Of a stretch of 34,514 bases of DNA, positions 13,976 through 24,200 are shown in pieces. The notes under the pieces are model-generated. The model saw only the letters and a list, made by a program, of their open reading frames with translations, was not told the origin of the DNA and made no database searches. The DNA is from a virus. A program made the translations under genes and the position numbers. The stretch covers positions 1 through 34,514 of the IMG/VR virus record IMGVR_UViG_3300046330_000173; one strand, written 5' to 3'. Each line of letters begins with the position of its first letter. Positions within the stretch are counted from its first letter, which is position 1.

Positions 13976-16758
13976 TAGTCAACGACCAATTAACTTCGTT
14001 ATTAGTTCCTACTCAACTACCTGAGTTTATCAGGGACAATCCAGACTATGGTAATTTTGTCTTATTTCTAAAGGCATATTACGAATGGATGGAGAAGAAT
14101 GGTCAGGTAACTGATAGATCAAAAAATCTTGTAAACTATAAAGACATTGATAGAACGACTGATGAATTCATTAGTTATTTTACCAATGACTTTTTACCGA
14201 ACTTTCCAAAAGACATTTTAATTGACGAAAGAGAAGCTGTCAAGTTTGCTAGACAATTATATAAGTCAAAAGGTACACCATCATCTTATAAGTTCCTATT
14301 CAGAATCTTATTTAATTCAGACTTTGATGTATTTTACACTAAAGATGCGGTCTTAAAGGCGTCTGCTGGTACATGGTATATTCCAAGAAGTTTGAAGTTG
14401 GCATCTAGTGATGATAATTTTTTAAACATCACAAATCTTCGTTTGTTTGGTGAAGAAACCAAATCAATTGCAACCGTTGAAACCTCAGTAAAATCAGGTA
14501 CTAAAACTGAAGTATTCATTTCAGACATTGAACGTCTGTTTCAATCTGGAGAATTTGTTCGTGTCGTTGATAATAATAATCAAACAGTGTTGTTTGGTGG
14601 TCAACCACTACGAGCAAAGATTGTAGGTCAGATCAGTCAGATTAAAATTGATACAAACAATAGAGGATTATTATATGAAGTAGGTGATCCTGTTATTGTT
14701 TACAATGGTTTAAACTCAAACACAAGTCCAAGTGCAATTGCAGAAGTTGGTTCGACAACAACAGGTTCAATTCAACGTATTAATGTGGTTGATGGTGCAT
14801 TTGGTTACACACTGAGTTCAACAATCAACATCACTAATGCACCAGGCGCATCAGCTTCTGTTGGAACGTTAAATCCTAATCCAAATTCGACAGCAAATAT
14901 TGCAATACCTACCGACACCATCACACTAAAAAGATTCATTGAAATTGGTAATGGTAACTACAATTTCTCCAATACCGTTGTTGCAAATGCAAATACTACG
15001 CTTGCAGAAGCATTAACATTTGAAATATTCGATACTCATCCAATATCGTCAGTGATCGTCAATAATGGTGGCGGTGGTATTAGACAGATTCCACAAGTAA
15101 TAGCACAATCAAACTTCACTAATGATGCACTTGGTACATCACTGATATCTTCATTGGGTATATTGTCACCTATACAAATTGCCAGTGGTGGCCATGGTTA
15201 TCAGGCAAATGACACCATCATTTTTACTGGCGGTAATGGTGTTGGTGCAAAAGCAAATGTCATAACAGTTGATGGTAATGGTGCAATCACTAATGTTGCA
15301 TATGTATATGGACCAACAGTTCAGTATCCATTAGGTGGTTTGGGATACAAATCAATTAATTTACCAACACTAACCATAAATTCATCAAATGTACAGGCTG
15401 CAAATGCACAATTATATGTACCTGGCATATTAGGTGAAGGTGCAAGTTTCTCTGTTATTGTGGACCGTGCAGGTTCAATCACGACAATTAAGGTGACAAG
15501 TGGTGGTGAGGATTATATTTCTGCACCAAATGTTTCATTGAAAATTCAAGACATTGTTGTTTCGAATGTATCAATATCAAATCTACCACGAAAAGGTGAT
15601 CCGATATATCAAGGTGCAAACATTAATGTACAGACGTATATTGCAACAGTAAATTCAGTTTCGTTGTTGCAAGCAAACGAAGATCCTGCATTATCATTGT
15701 ATAACTTGCGTGTATTTAATTACACTTCTGTTCCAAACACCACATTGCAATTAAACATCGACAGACCACTTGATAATATTCACCTAACAATGGCGAATGT
15801 TGCGTTCTCGAATGTATATAATTCAAATGGTATAAGAACATATGGTGATGGTACCGCAAAGGCAAAGGCAAGTTTCTTAAATGGTTTGGTGATTGGCCAA
15901 GGACAATACTTAACATCACAAGGTCACCCAAGTTCATTTGATGTTCTACAAAATGATGTGTTTAATAATTTTACATACCAAATTACAGTAGAAAAAGAAA
16001 TTGCAAAGTATAGAGAAACATTGTTGAACCTATTGCATCCTACGGGCATGAAAGTGTTGGGTAGATTTGCAATGAAAGCAAATAATAATTTTGTATTTAA
16101 TGGTGTCGAAGGTCTATCTCAAGGTCATCCACTATCATTCTATACAGGTTATCCTGGTTCTTCAATTTCTATGTACTCTGATTTTGTAAATAAGAGTAAC
16201 AACATATTACACTTTGAAGAACTTGCTGGTGCTAATATTGCAGAATTTATTTTTGCAAATAGTACAATTGAAGTTGCACCAGTTAATGGTCCTAAGATTC
16301 GTTCAACAATTATCTCATTAGACTATGTAGCAAACACAGTTGTATTGACAGATAATAGTTGGTTAACTTTTGCAAATGTTGCATATGTACAAGCGAACTC
16401 TGGTTCGAACGTCATAAATATAGTATCAATGACAGATAGTTATGATATCGTCAATAACAAACAATACAGTAACACATCATATCCTTTAATGGACATTGCG
16501 TTTGTTGGTGACAAAGTATTGATTGCAAACAATACAAGCAAAACTATTAAGAGTATAGATTACATTAATGGTGTTATCACATTAACATCCAATCTATCCG
16601 CAAATGCCAACTCGTTAATGGCAGTCAATAGAACAGTATCAGCACAAACATCAGTTACAATTTATGGACCAGTTGGTTTACAATATGTTCCAGAACTAAT
16701 TACAGAAAACGGTTTCACGTTAATAACAGAAGATGGTCAAATCATCCTATTGGGGTAA
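13972..16758 (+). CDS. 7: gp7-position baseplate wedge protein with GxGY modules
   Basis: The 928-aa protein has an N-terminal helical domain (residues 1-135) with LPEFIRDNPDYGNFVLFLKA, EWMEKNG, FLPNFPKDILIDEREAVKFA and YKSKGTPSSYKFLFRILFNS. The rest is beta-rich. At least three GxGY-type repeats occur near 267, 401 and 503 (GAFGYTLSS, GGHGYQAND, GGEDYISAP). The end ITENGFTLITEDGQIILLG is a short repeat of the kind seen at tail-protein ends. T4 gp7 is 1032 aa and lies between gp6 and gp8, as here, so gp7 is the best assignment, but I cannot see residue-level similarity. It could also be a fiber-connecting protein specific to these phages. Confidence 0.6.
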   Translation: MIVNDQLTSLLVPTQLPEFIRDNPDYGNFVLFLKAYYEWMEKNGQVTDRSKNLVNYKDIDRTTDEFISYFTNDFLPNFPKDILIDEREAVKFARQLYKSKGTPSSYKFLFRILFNSDFDVFYTKDAVLKASAGTWYIPRSLKLASSDDNFLNITNLRLFGEETKSIATVETSVKSGTKTEVFISDIERLFQSGEFVRVVDNNNQTVLFGGQPLRAKIVGQISQIKIDTNNRGLLYEVGDPVIVYNGLNSNTSPSAIAEVGSTTTGSIQRINVVDGAFGYTLSSTINITNAPGASASVGTLNPNPNSTANIAIPTDTITLKRFIEIGNGNYNFSNTVVANANTTLAEALTFEIFDTHPISSVIVNNGGGGIRQIPQVIAQSNFTNDALGTSLISSLGILSPIQIASGGHGYQANDTIIFTGGNGVGAKANVITVDGNGAITNVAYVYGPTVQYPLGGLGYKSINLPTLTINSSNVQAANAQLYVPGILGEGASFSVIVDRAGSITTIKVTSGGEDYISAPNVSLKIQDIVVSNVSISNLPRKGDPIYQGANINVQTYIATVNSVSLLQANEDPALSLYNLRVFNYTSVPNTTLQLNIDRPLDNIHLTMANVAFSNVYNSNGIRTYGDGTAKAKASFLNGLVIGQGQYLTSQGHPSSFDVLQNDVFNNFTYQITVEKEIAKYRETLLNLLHPTGMKVLGRFAMKANNNFVFNGVEGLSQGHPLSFYTGYPGSSISMYSDFVNKSNNILHFEELAGANIAEFIFANSTIEVAPVNGPKIRSTIISLDYVANTVVLTDNSWLTFANVAYVQANSGSNVINIVSMTDSYDIVNNKQYSNTSYPLMDIAFVGDKVLIANNTSKTIKSIDYINGVITLTSNLSANANSLMAVNRTVSAQTSVTIYGPVGLQYVPELITENGFTLITEDGQIILLG

Positions 16759-16761
16759 AGA

Positions 16762-19074
16762 ATGAGTACAGTAAAAATTTCCGAGTTAGCATCATTAAAC
16801 AACATAGGGTCTAATACATCAAATACATTAATTGTTGGTGTTGATTTGGCCACAGGTGTTACAGGTAAATTTACTGTAACCAAGTTATCAGAAACGATTT
16901 ATGCAAACAACACATTAAATGTGGGAAATAATGCAATTCTTTTCCCTGGTGTTATTGGACAATTTGCAAGTAATAATGAAAGTTATTTACAATTAAACAT
17001 CCAAAATAAAAATGCCAATGGGTCAAGTGATATTGTTGCAACCGCAGATATTGGCACAGACGTTACACACTATATCGATTTTGGTATAAACGGGTCAGAC
17101 TATAATTTTGGTGACACACAACCTTACAGACCGATGGATGGTTATCTAATCGTACAAGGTGGTGCAACAGGAACTGATCCTGGTGGTAATTTGATGATTG
17201 GTACACTGACAGAGACTAAAGACATTGATTTTGTTCAGGGTGGTTTGGAGGACGGTAATGTAGTCGCATCATTCATCTACGGTTCAGGCCTTAAACTAAG
17301 ACAGAAACCATTAATCTTTGCTGATGGATCAACACAGAACACATCAACTGAAGCTGCAAGCATATATGCAAATTCAGCATTCGATCAAGCAAACTTAGCG
17401 TTATTGATTGCATCAACACCACAAGCAAATGCAAACTCAGCTGCATTGTATGCTAATGGTGCTTTCATTCAGGCAAACTCAGCATTCACTAAAGCAAACA
17501 ACGCATTAGCAAACACAACAGGTACATTTGGTGGCGATTTAACCATTACAGGAAATGTTGTTGCAAAAGGACTATCAACATCAAATGGTTTAGTTTCTAT
17601 CTATAATGCAATATTTCCCGCAGGGAATGCAGCATTAGAAATTGTTGGGTCAAATGGTGGCGCACAACAAACACCAGCAAACGATGGTTACATGTTGCAC
17701 ATCACAGGTAAAGATGCTGTACCAACAAGAGTCATCACTGATTCATTTGGCACAAACAACTATTCAGTATATTCTGGTCGTATGGCTAGAGGTACTGCTG
17801 CATCACCATTAGCGACAGCAAACAATGATGTTATTGCGCGATATTCTTCTAGTTCATATGATGGTGTATCATTTTCAACTCTTGGTGTTGGTAGAGTAGA
17901 CTTTGTTGCTACTGAAAATCATGCACCAACAACTAAAGGTACAGAGATGCAGATTTGGACCATCAATAATGGTTCAAACACATTGGTGAAAACTGCAACA
18001 TTTAATGGTACAGTTGCAACATTTCCAAATGATATTCGCGCAAACAATGTTGTGTTAACTGGATCGTTAACTGCAAATTCATTGGCAGGACAAGTTTTCT
18101 TTGCCAATATTTCAATTGGTTCTTCTACTGCAAACACAGTTCAGTTTTATCCACTTGTTAATGCACCGACACAAATGTCTGGACAAATTTGGTATTCTGC
18201 AAATGCAATATCATTAATTACAGATACTGATATTGCTGGTGATAGACCTCAAGTTGGTAAAGTGTTGTATGAAAGAGTGTTTAATTCTACAGGATCAACG
18301 ATTGTTGCAAACAGATGGGTGAGATTGAACGGTAACACAACACCAAATTCTGTTCCATATATTGCACTTGCTGATGCAACATCAGCTGCAAACTCGGTGG
18401 TGGGAGGTTTTGTTAAAAATGCAATTGCAAATGGTGCATATGGGTTTATATACACAAAAGGGATTGCAGATTTATTGGATATGTCTGCGTTTAACAATGC
18501 CGATTTGTTATTCTTATCCGCAACACCAGGTCTTGCATCGAACGTTGCGCCAGTGGGTACATCACTTGCAACAATTCAAATTGCCAAAGTGTTATCCAAC
18601 AGTTCGACAGTTGGAAAATTGCAAATTGAAATTATACCAAGACCAGAATATGGCAAAGCAAACGGCGCAGTCACCTTTGCAAACAATAATATTTCTGTTA
18701 CAAGTAATACAGTAATCATTAATGAAAATGCAGGAACATTATCTGTTACAAATGGTGTCATTAAAACACAACGCAGTTATGTTGGTGCTCAGACAGCAGT
18801 TACGATTAATTTTACAACAGATACTTTAGTAAGAGCAAATACTTCTGCTGGATTAACAGTAACTCCTGCAAACTTTTTAAGTGGTAAAGAAGTTTTATTA
18901 ATCATCACAAATACTGCTGGTACAAACCAAACGATTGTGCATGGTGTATCTGCATTAAACTCATCAGTTGGTGCAACATCATTTGCATTACAAGCAACCA
19001 AATCTGCATTGTTGAGATATGTTTCTTTTGATGGTGACGTAGGAAATACTTACGTTTTTGCAACCTACGCATAA
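16762..19074 (+). CDS. Tail fiber / receptor-binding protein
   Basis: The 770-aa protein reads as a modular fiber. The N-terminus (KISELASLNN ... TKLSE, 1-45) looks like a virion-attachment domain. Residues about 72-163 (LQLNIQNKN, ADIGTDVTHYIDFGI, DGYLIVQGG, GGNLMIGT) form a beta module also found in the last fiber of the window. Residues about 195-255 hold YANSAFDQANLAL-type helical repeats. Residues about 490-630 resemble a common fiber domain (VFNSTGSTIVANRWVRLNG, GGFVKNAIANGAYGFIYTKG). The C-terminal 110 residues (AVTINFTTDTLV, GKEVLLIITNTAGTNQTIVH, DGDVGNTYVFATYA) look like a tip domain. Its place between the gp7-position gene and gp8 is unlike T4. Receptor role is inferred. Confidence 0.75.
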   Translation: MSTVKISELASLNNIGSNTSNTLIVGVDLATGVTGKFTVTKLSETIYANNTLNVGNNAILFPGVIGQFASNNESYLQLNIQNKNANGSSDIVATADIGTDVTHYIDFGINGSDYNFGDTQPYRPMDGYLIVQGGATGTDPGGNLMIGTLTETKDIDFVQGGLEDGNVVASFIYGSGLKLRQKPLIFADGSTQNTSTEAASIYANSAFDQANLALLIASTPQANANSAALYANGAFIQANSAFTKANNALANTTGTFGGDLTITGNVVAKGLSTSNGLVSIYNAIFPAGNAALEIVGSNGGAQQTPANDGYMLHITGKDAVPTRVITDSFGTNNYSVYSGRMARGTAASPLATANNDVIARYSSSSYDGVSFSTLGVGRVDFVATENHAPTTKGTEMQIWTINNGSNTLVKTATFNGTVATFPNDIRANNVVLTGSLTANSLAGQVFFANISIGSSTANTVQFYPLVNAPTQMSGQIWYSANAISLITDTDIAGDRPQVGKVLYERVFNSTGSTIVANRWVRLNGNTTPNSVPYIALADATSAANSVVGGFVKNAIANGAYGFIYTKGIADLLDMSAFNNADLLFLSATPGLASNVAPVGTSLATIQIAKVLSNSSTVGKLQIEIIPRPEYGKANGAVTFANNNISVTSNTVIINENAGTLSVTNGVIKTQRSYVGAQTAVTINFTTDTLVRANTSAGLTVTPANFLSGKEVLLIITNTAGTNQTIVHGVSALNSSVGATSFALQATKSALLRYVSFDGDVGNTYVFATYA

Positions 19075-19080
19075 TAAATA
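19073..19080 (+). promoter_or_regulatory. Candidate late promoter AATAAATA next to the gp8 start
   Basis: AATAAATA ends 4 nt before the gp8 ATG at 19085, the same spacing as at gp25, and there is no Shine-Dalgarno. The bases around the two start codons are alike (ATAAATAAA...ATGGCAAAT). Confidence 0.5.
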
Positions 19081-19084
19081 AAAC

Positions 19085-20452
19085 ATGGCAAATCAAAATA
19101 TACTTACGAACGGCGCAAAGGTTGCTCAGATAGAGCAGGTGTTCTTCTCACCTGTTGCTGTTGTTCCACCTTTTATTGATACACCAATATCCACAACATA
19201 TTGTTTCTTAGCAAAAGTTGATCCTTGGAGTGATGAGAATGATCCTCCTGAACCGACTCAAGATGTTGCATCAATCAAGAAAATATTTAAGAATATGTTT
19301 GTTGCAAAACAAATACATTCAAATGATATTTCACCGGTCATTGCAAGAGTCGATTGGAATAACGGAACAATTTATGATTTTTATCGTGATGATATTGATT
19401 TACTACTACAAGATGTGAATGGAAACAACGTCTATAATTATTATGTAAAAAATAAATTTGACCAAGTATTCAAATGTTTATGGAATAATAATGGTGGTGC
19501 ATCACTCAACGAACCATTCTTTGAACCAGGTTCTTATGACACTAACAACATTTTTACTGGTCTTGATGGTTATAAGTGGAAATATATTTACACCATTGAC
19601 ACTGGTTCAAAAGTTAAATTCATGGACTCCACTTGGATGCCAGTTCCAGTAGGTTCAAACACTCCAAATCCATTGATAACTTCTGCTGGTGCAGGAAGTC
19701 TCGATGTAATTAATGTATTGGATGGTGGTTTTAATTATGATACATCAAATGCAATCGTCACTGTAACGGTTACTGGTGATGGTACCGGTGCAACTGCTGT
19801 AGCAAATGTATCTGGTGGCCAAATTGCAGATATCATTGTTACATCACCGGGGTCAAATTATACATTTGCAAATGTTGCAATTACTTCCGAATTGGGCACA
19901 GGTGCAGTTGCTATTGCACCAACTTCACCTGTTGGTGGTCATGGTTTTGATCCTATTGGTGAATTGGGTTGTTCACATATTATGTTTACTGCTGAATTTA
20001 ATGGAACAGAAGGTGGTTTAATACCAACAGATATCGACTTTCACCAATTAGGTTTGATAATTAATCCAACCACACGTTCACTGACACCAAATCCAGCAAA
20101 CGGTGCAATATACAGCACAACAACCGACTTTTTGGTAGCACCAGGTTTTGGTGCATATACAAATGATGAAGTGGTATTTCAAGGTGCGACAGTAGAAACC
20201 GCAACATTTACCGGTAAAGTTTTAAGTTTCAATGCAACAACCAATGTAATTAGAGTTCTAAATATAGTCGGAACACCAATACTCAATGCACCGGTTTTTG
20301 GTGACACATCAAGCACTACAAGAACATTGATGACTTTTACTCCACCAAACTTTACTATATTCTCAGGATATTTGTCCTTTGTAGAAAATAGATCAGGTGT
20401 GCAGAGAAGTCCAGATGGCATCGAACAATTTAAGTTTGTATTAGGTTACTAG
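19085..20452 (+). CDS. 8: gp8 baseplate wedge protein with GxGY insert
   Basis: T4 gp8 landmarks are present in order: FLAKVDPWSDENDPPEPTQD (residues 41-60), VIARVDWNNGTIYDFY (85-100), KCLWNNNG, EPGSYDTNNIFTGLDGYKWK with YIYTI near 160, and SFVENRSGVQR near 433. In T4 gp8 (334 aa) is a dimer in each wedge. This copy is 455 aa, about 120 longer. Much of the difference is a beta insert at about 212-280 with two GxGY-type motifs (GGFNYDTSNAIVTVTVTGDG and SPGSNYTFANV). No Shine-Dalgarno precedes the ATG; a late-promoter octamer is 4 nt away. The GIY-YIG endonuclease follows after 40 bp. Confidence 0.85.
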   Translation: MANQNILTNGAKVAQIEQVFFSPVAVVPPFIDTPISTTYCFLAKVDPWSDENDPPEPTQDVASIKKIFKNMFVAKQIHSNDISPVIARVDWNNGTIYDFYRDDIDLLLQDVNGNNVYNYYVKNKFDQVFKCLWNNNGGASLNEPFFEPGSYDTNNIFTGLDGYKWKYIYTIDTGSKVKFMDSTWMPVPVGSNTPNPLITSAGAGSLDVINVLDGGFNYDTSNAIVTVTVTGDGTGATAVANVSGGQIADIIVTSPGSNYTFANVAITSELGTGAVAIAPTSPVGGHGFDPIGELGCSHIMFTAEFNGTEGGLIPTDIDFHQLGLIINPTTRSLTPNPANGAIYSTTTDFLVAPGFGAYTNDEVVFQGATVETATFTGKVLSFNATTNVIRVLNIVGTPILNAPVFGDTSSTTRTLMTFTPPNFTIFSGYLSFVENRSGVQRSPDGIEQFKFVLGY

Positions 20453-20463
20453 TTCATAAGTAT

Positions 20464-20471
20464 TATAAATA
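20464..20471 (+). promoter_or_regulatory. Perfect T4-type late promoter TATAAATA
   Basis: TATAAATA is an exact match to the T4 late promoter and lies 32 nt before the start of the GIY-YIG gene. T4 spacing puts the transcript start near 20477, inside the left arm of the hairpin that follows. Confidence 0.7.
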
Positions 20472-20489
20472 CTCCTATAATAATAGGAG
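20472..20489 (+). promoter_or_regulatory. Hairpin sequestering the endonuclease RBS
   Basis: CTCCTAT (20472-20478) and ATAGGAG (20483-20489) form a perfect 7-bp stem with loop AATA. The right arm contains the AGGAG Shine-Dalgarno of the GIY-YIG gene. Read-through transcripts from gp8 would hide the RBS; transcripts from the late promoter would lack most of the left arm and leave it open. Confidence 0.75.
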
Positions 20490-20495
20490 ATTATG

Positions 20496-21242
20496 ATGGC
20501 ATGTATTTACAAAGTTACAAATAAATTAAATAAAAAAACTTATATTGGTTATAGTAAAAATTTTGCAAAAAGAAAAAGTGTACATAAAGAAAATGCATTA
20601 AAGAGAAATGTTGGTTTTGTTTTCTACCAAGCAATTCGTAAATACGGATGGGACAATTTTGAATGGGAAATAATATATGAAAGTTGGGATGATAAACATT
20701 GTTTAACTGTTATGGAACCATACTTTATCACAGAATATAATTCTTTTGGTGAAAATGGTTACAATATGACAAGAGGTGGTGAACGTGGACCAGACACAAT
20801 AAAAAGAAAACCACTCACTGAAGAACAAAAAAATAATATTAGTGTACAAACAAAAAAAAATGCTTTGCGTGGTGAAAACCATCCCATGTATGGAACCAAA
20901 GCGAATTCAAAATTTCTACAATCAGCAAAAACCTCCATGTTAGGTAAACAACATTCAGAAGAAACTAAAAAACAACAAAGTAATTCCCGAAAAGAATATC
21001 TGAAATTGAATAATGCAGGAATGTTAGGTAAGAAACATTCAACTGAAACCAAACAAAAAATGAAGTCTAAAAGGTTAGAAAAATGGGAATTATATAATGG
21101 TGAAACCAAACAAACCATATTAATAGATGATTTGATGGAATATAGTACAATAAATAATATAAATTACAAAACTGTTTACGCTTGGACATATCAAATAATT
21201 GATGGTAAACAAAGACTAAAAAAGGTAGAAAATGGCTCTTAA
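20496..21242 (+). CDS. Free-standing GIY-YIG homing endonuclease with NUMOD3 repeats
   Basis: Numbered from ATG 20493, the 249-aa protein has the GIY-YIG core: CIYKVTNKLNKKTYIGYS (4-21), a candidate catalytic Arg in FAKRKS (R27), Glu in VMEPYF (E75), and GYNMTRGGERGP (89-100). NUMOD3-type DNA-binding repeats follow: NHPMYGTKAN, MLGKQHSEETKKQ and MLGKKHSTETKQKMK. The C-terminal 45 residues (TILIDDLMEYSTINNINYKT) look like a helix-turn-helix-like NUMOD1 element. Of the start codons at 20493 and 20496, the second is 6 nt from AGGAG and is preferred. The last 11 bp overlap the start of the next gene, for which it supplies the AAAGG. It is not in an intron; it interrupts no gene and probably spreads by cutting the gp8-DUF4815 junction in related phages. 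Confidence 0.92.
   Translation: MACIYKVTNKLNKKTYIGYSKNFAKRKSVHKENALKRNVGFVFYQAIRKYGWDNFEWEIIYESWDDKHCLTVMEPYFITEYNSFGENGYNMTRGGERGPDTIKRKPLTEEQKNNISVQTKKNALRGENHPMYGTKANSKFLQSAKTSMLGKQHSEETKKQQSNSRKEYLKLNNAGMLGKKHSTETKQKMKSKRLEKWELYNGETKQTILIDDLMEYSTINNINYKTVYAWTYQIIDGKQRLKKVENGS
21149..21156 (+). promoter_or_regulatory. Possible late promoter inside the endonuclease gene
   Basis: AATAAATA occurs 76 bp before the start of the 2311-aa gene. It could give the large protein its own late transcript that does not depend on the endonuclease promoter. Such octamers also arise by chance in AT-rich DNA. Confidence 0.3.
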
Positions 21243-24200
21243 TTTTAATGTTGATCCTTATTTTGATGACTTTGATCCGTCAAAGAACTTTCATAGGATT
21301 TTATTCAAGCCGGGCGTGGCAGTTCAAGCGAGAGAATTAACACAATCGCAAACATTATTGCAGAGTCAAATCTCTAAATTTGCTGATAATATTTTCTCTC
21401 AAAATACACCAGTCAATGGCGGCAAGGTTACTACCAACTTAAATTGTCAATATTTAAAATTAAATCCACAATTTAATGGTGTAAACATTGTTGCTGAAGA
21501 TTTTAAAAATAGAATCATTCAAGATGCAACAGGAACAATTCTTGCAAAAGTTATTGCGACTGCTGAAGCCACAGGTACTGATGTTACTGCGGGTGATCCA
21601 CCAACACTAATCGTTACATACTTCACTGGTGGAGAGTTCACAGATGCAATGAACATTTTTCCAACAGACGGTTCAAATTTTGCGGCAACGACTATTGGTA
21701 TTCCAGACGGAACAACATGTACCGGCAAAGCTTCTGTTGCATCCATTTCTGACGGTGTATTCTATGTGAGAAACGGGTTCTTTACCTCATCAACACAAAA
21801 TGATGATGGTACATTCTCCAAGTATTCTATTGGTAACTTTGTATCTGTCCAACCACAAACAACAATTCTAAACAAATACAGTAATGTACCATCATTTAGA
21901 TTGGGTCTGTCTATAACTGAAACCGTTGCAGACTATGTGGATGATCCTTCACTATTAGATCCAGCAGTTGGTGCATCCAACTATCAAGCACCAGGTGCTG
22001 ATAGATATCAAATTACATTGTCATTAATCACGTTGCCATTAGAATTGGGTAACGATGACCAGTTTATCGAATTGGTTCGTATCGAAAATGGTATTATTGT
22101 TAAGCAAGTTGATAGTACCGTATATGCAACTATCGACGATTACTTTGCAAAACGCACATTTGATACTAATGGTGACTTTGTTGTTAATGATTTTAACTTA
22201 ACTCCTGTTGCGAATACATCCAACAGTGCAAAGTATGACCTAAAAATTGGTAAAGGTGTTGCATATGTTCGTGGTTATAAGATTGAAAATCAATCAGATA
22301 CAACATTAATCAATGATCGTGCGCGTACACAACAAACACTAGACAATAATTCTGTGTTTGTGGACTACGGTTCATACTTTTATGTTGATACTGTTAATGG
22401 ACTATTCGATGTAACCACAGCATTCCCTGTTGATTTACATTGTATTCCTGCAGCAAACATTGCAACTGCAAACGCGACAACCTATGCATCAACATTAGTT
22501 GGTACAGGTTATATTCGCAATATGACATATGACCGTAACACAACTGCAGCAAATACTAAGTCATATGTGTTCAAATCATTCATGTACAATATTAGTACAA
22601 ACCAATTAAATGGTAATGTTGCAAGTGCAAACGCAACGACGATTACATTAAGTCCAACATCATCAGGACAATTATCACCATATGCAAATGCATATTATGG
22701 TGTCGTTATTAATATTCCAACAGGTACAGGTTCAGGTTATACAGGACGTATTACTGCATATGATCCAGTAAATAAAACTGCCACTGTAAACCCAACTTTT
22801 ACGATTCCACCAGACAGTTCATCAACCTTTTCATTTAAGTTTGATACATTTGATGTGGATTCACTTGCAAATACTGCAACTGGCACTACAACAATCAACT
22901 CAAGTGCAAACATTAATGCATCAAGTAAGTCGAATGGTGTTGGTACAGGTGATACAATTCTGAACAATCCAAATGTACCAGAACTATTGTACAATATTGG
23001 TTATCCATATGTTGCAACACTAAGTGATAGTTCATACTCATCCACTAAAGTGTGGAGAACTAAAGCATTCAGTGGTACAGGCACAGTTTCATTAGCACTG
23101 ACATTACCAGTTGCACTTCAAGGACAAATGACTTTTGCTGGTGGTGTTGGTGCATTATCACCAGATGCTATTTTACAAAACTACACAGTAATTGTAACAA
23201 GTACCACAGATACTGCAAACAATGGTGTTGTTGGTTCAGTTATGGATTTTACATCATCAGGCAATACAGTTACTATTGCAGCTGGTGCAAATACTGTTAC
23301 GTTCACATCAACAAAATACAAAACACCATTAACTGTAAGTGTAATCTCAAAGGTTAATATTGGTAATGCTGATGCAACTGACCACTTCTTAAAAACAAAA
23401 ACATTGGTTACTGGTAACACAACCAATGTGAGTATTTCTGGACCAGATGGTATCATTGCATCAAATACATATGTTGACTTAACTGCGGGCCATGTCTATA
23501 TTAAAAATGCAGCGTTATTATCAACTGGTCAACCACAATCATTGTATGTCACCGACTTAAAACGTTTAATTAAAGTTATTGACACCAAATCACCTGGTGC
23601 AGCTGCAACCGATGCAATGTTGTCAGATAGTTCATATGATGTAACCAGAAATTTCTCACTGAATAATGGTCAGAAAGATGGTTTATATGACCATGCGTTC
23701 TTAGTATTGAATGCTGGTGCACCAAAACCACGAGGCAACATTCTTGTAATATTTGATTTCTATACTCACTCATTTGCTGATGGTTATTTTAGTGTAGAAT
23801 CGTATGTGAACGAATCATATGCACAGATACCGTCATACACCGCACAGAATGGTAAAACGTATCTGTTGCGTGATGCATTGGACTTTAGACCATCTCGCAA
23901 GAATGGTACAAGCACATTTGACTATGAATACAGTGCAAATCCAAGCACAAATGATACAGGTTTCTATATTCCACAAGACTTGACAAATTGGTTGAGTACA
24001 TATTCATTCTACTATGGCAGAAAAGATAAACTTGTACTAACCAAAGATAAAAACTTCCAGATCATTCAGGGCAATCCATCAACAAATCCAATTCTACCAG
24101 TACAACCTGATGGTTCATTGTTGATTGCAAATTTAACACATGATCCATATACAGCATACCTACCAAGTGAAACACCAAAAGGTGTATTGCCAAACCTATC

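Noticed and set aside
18362-18715. 117-aa ORF and other alternative-frame ORFs within fiber and baseplate genes
   Set aside because: They are shadows of longer genes, rich in Leu/Gln/His from frame-shifted repeats, with no RBS.
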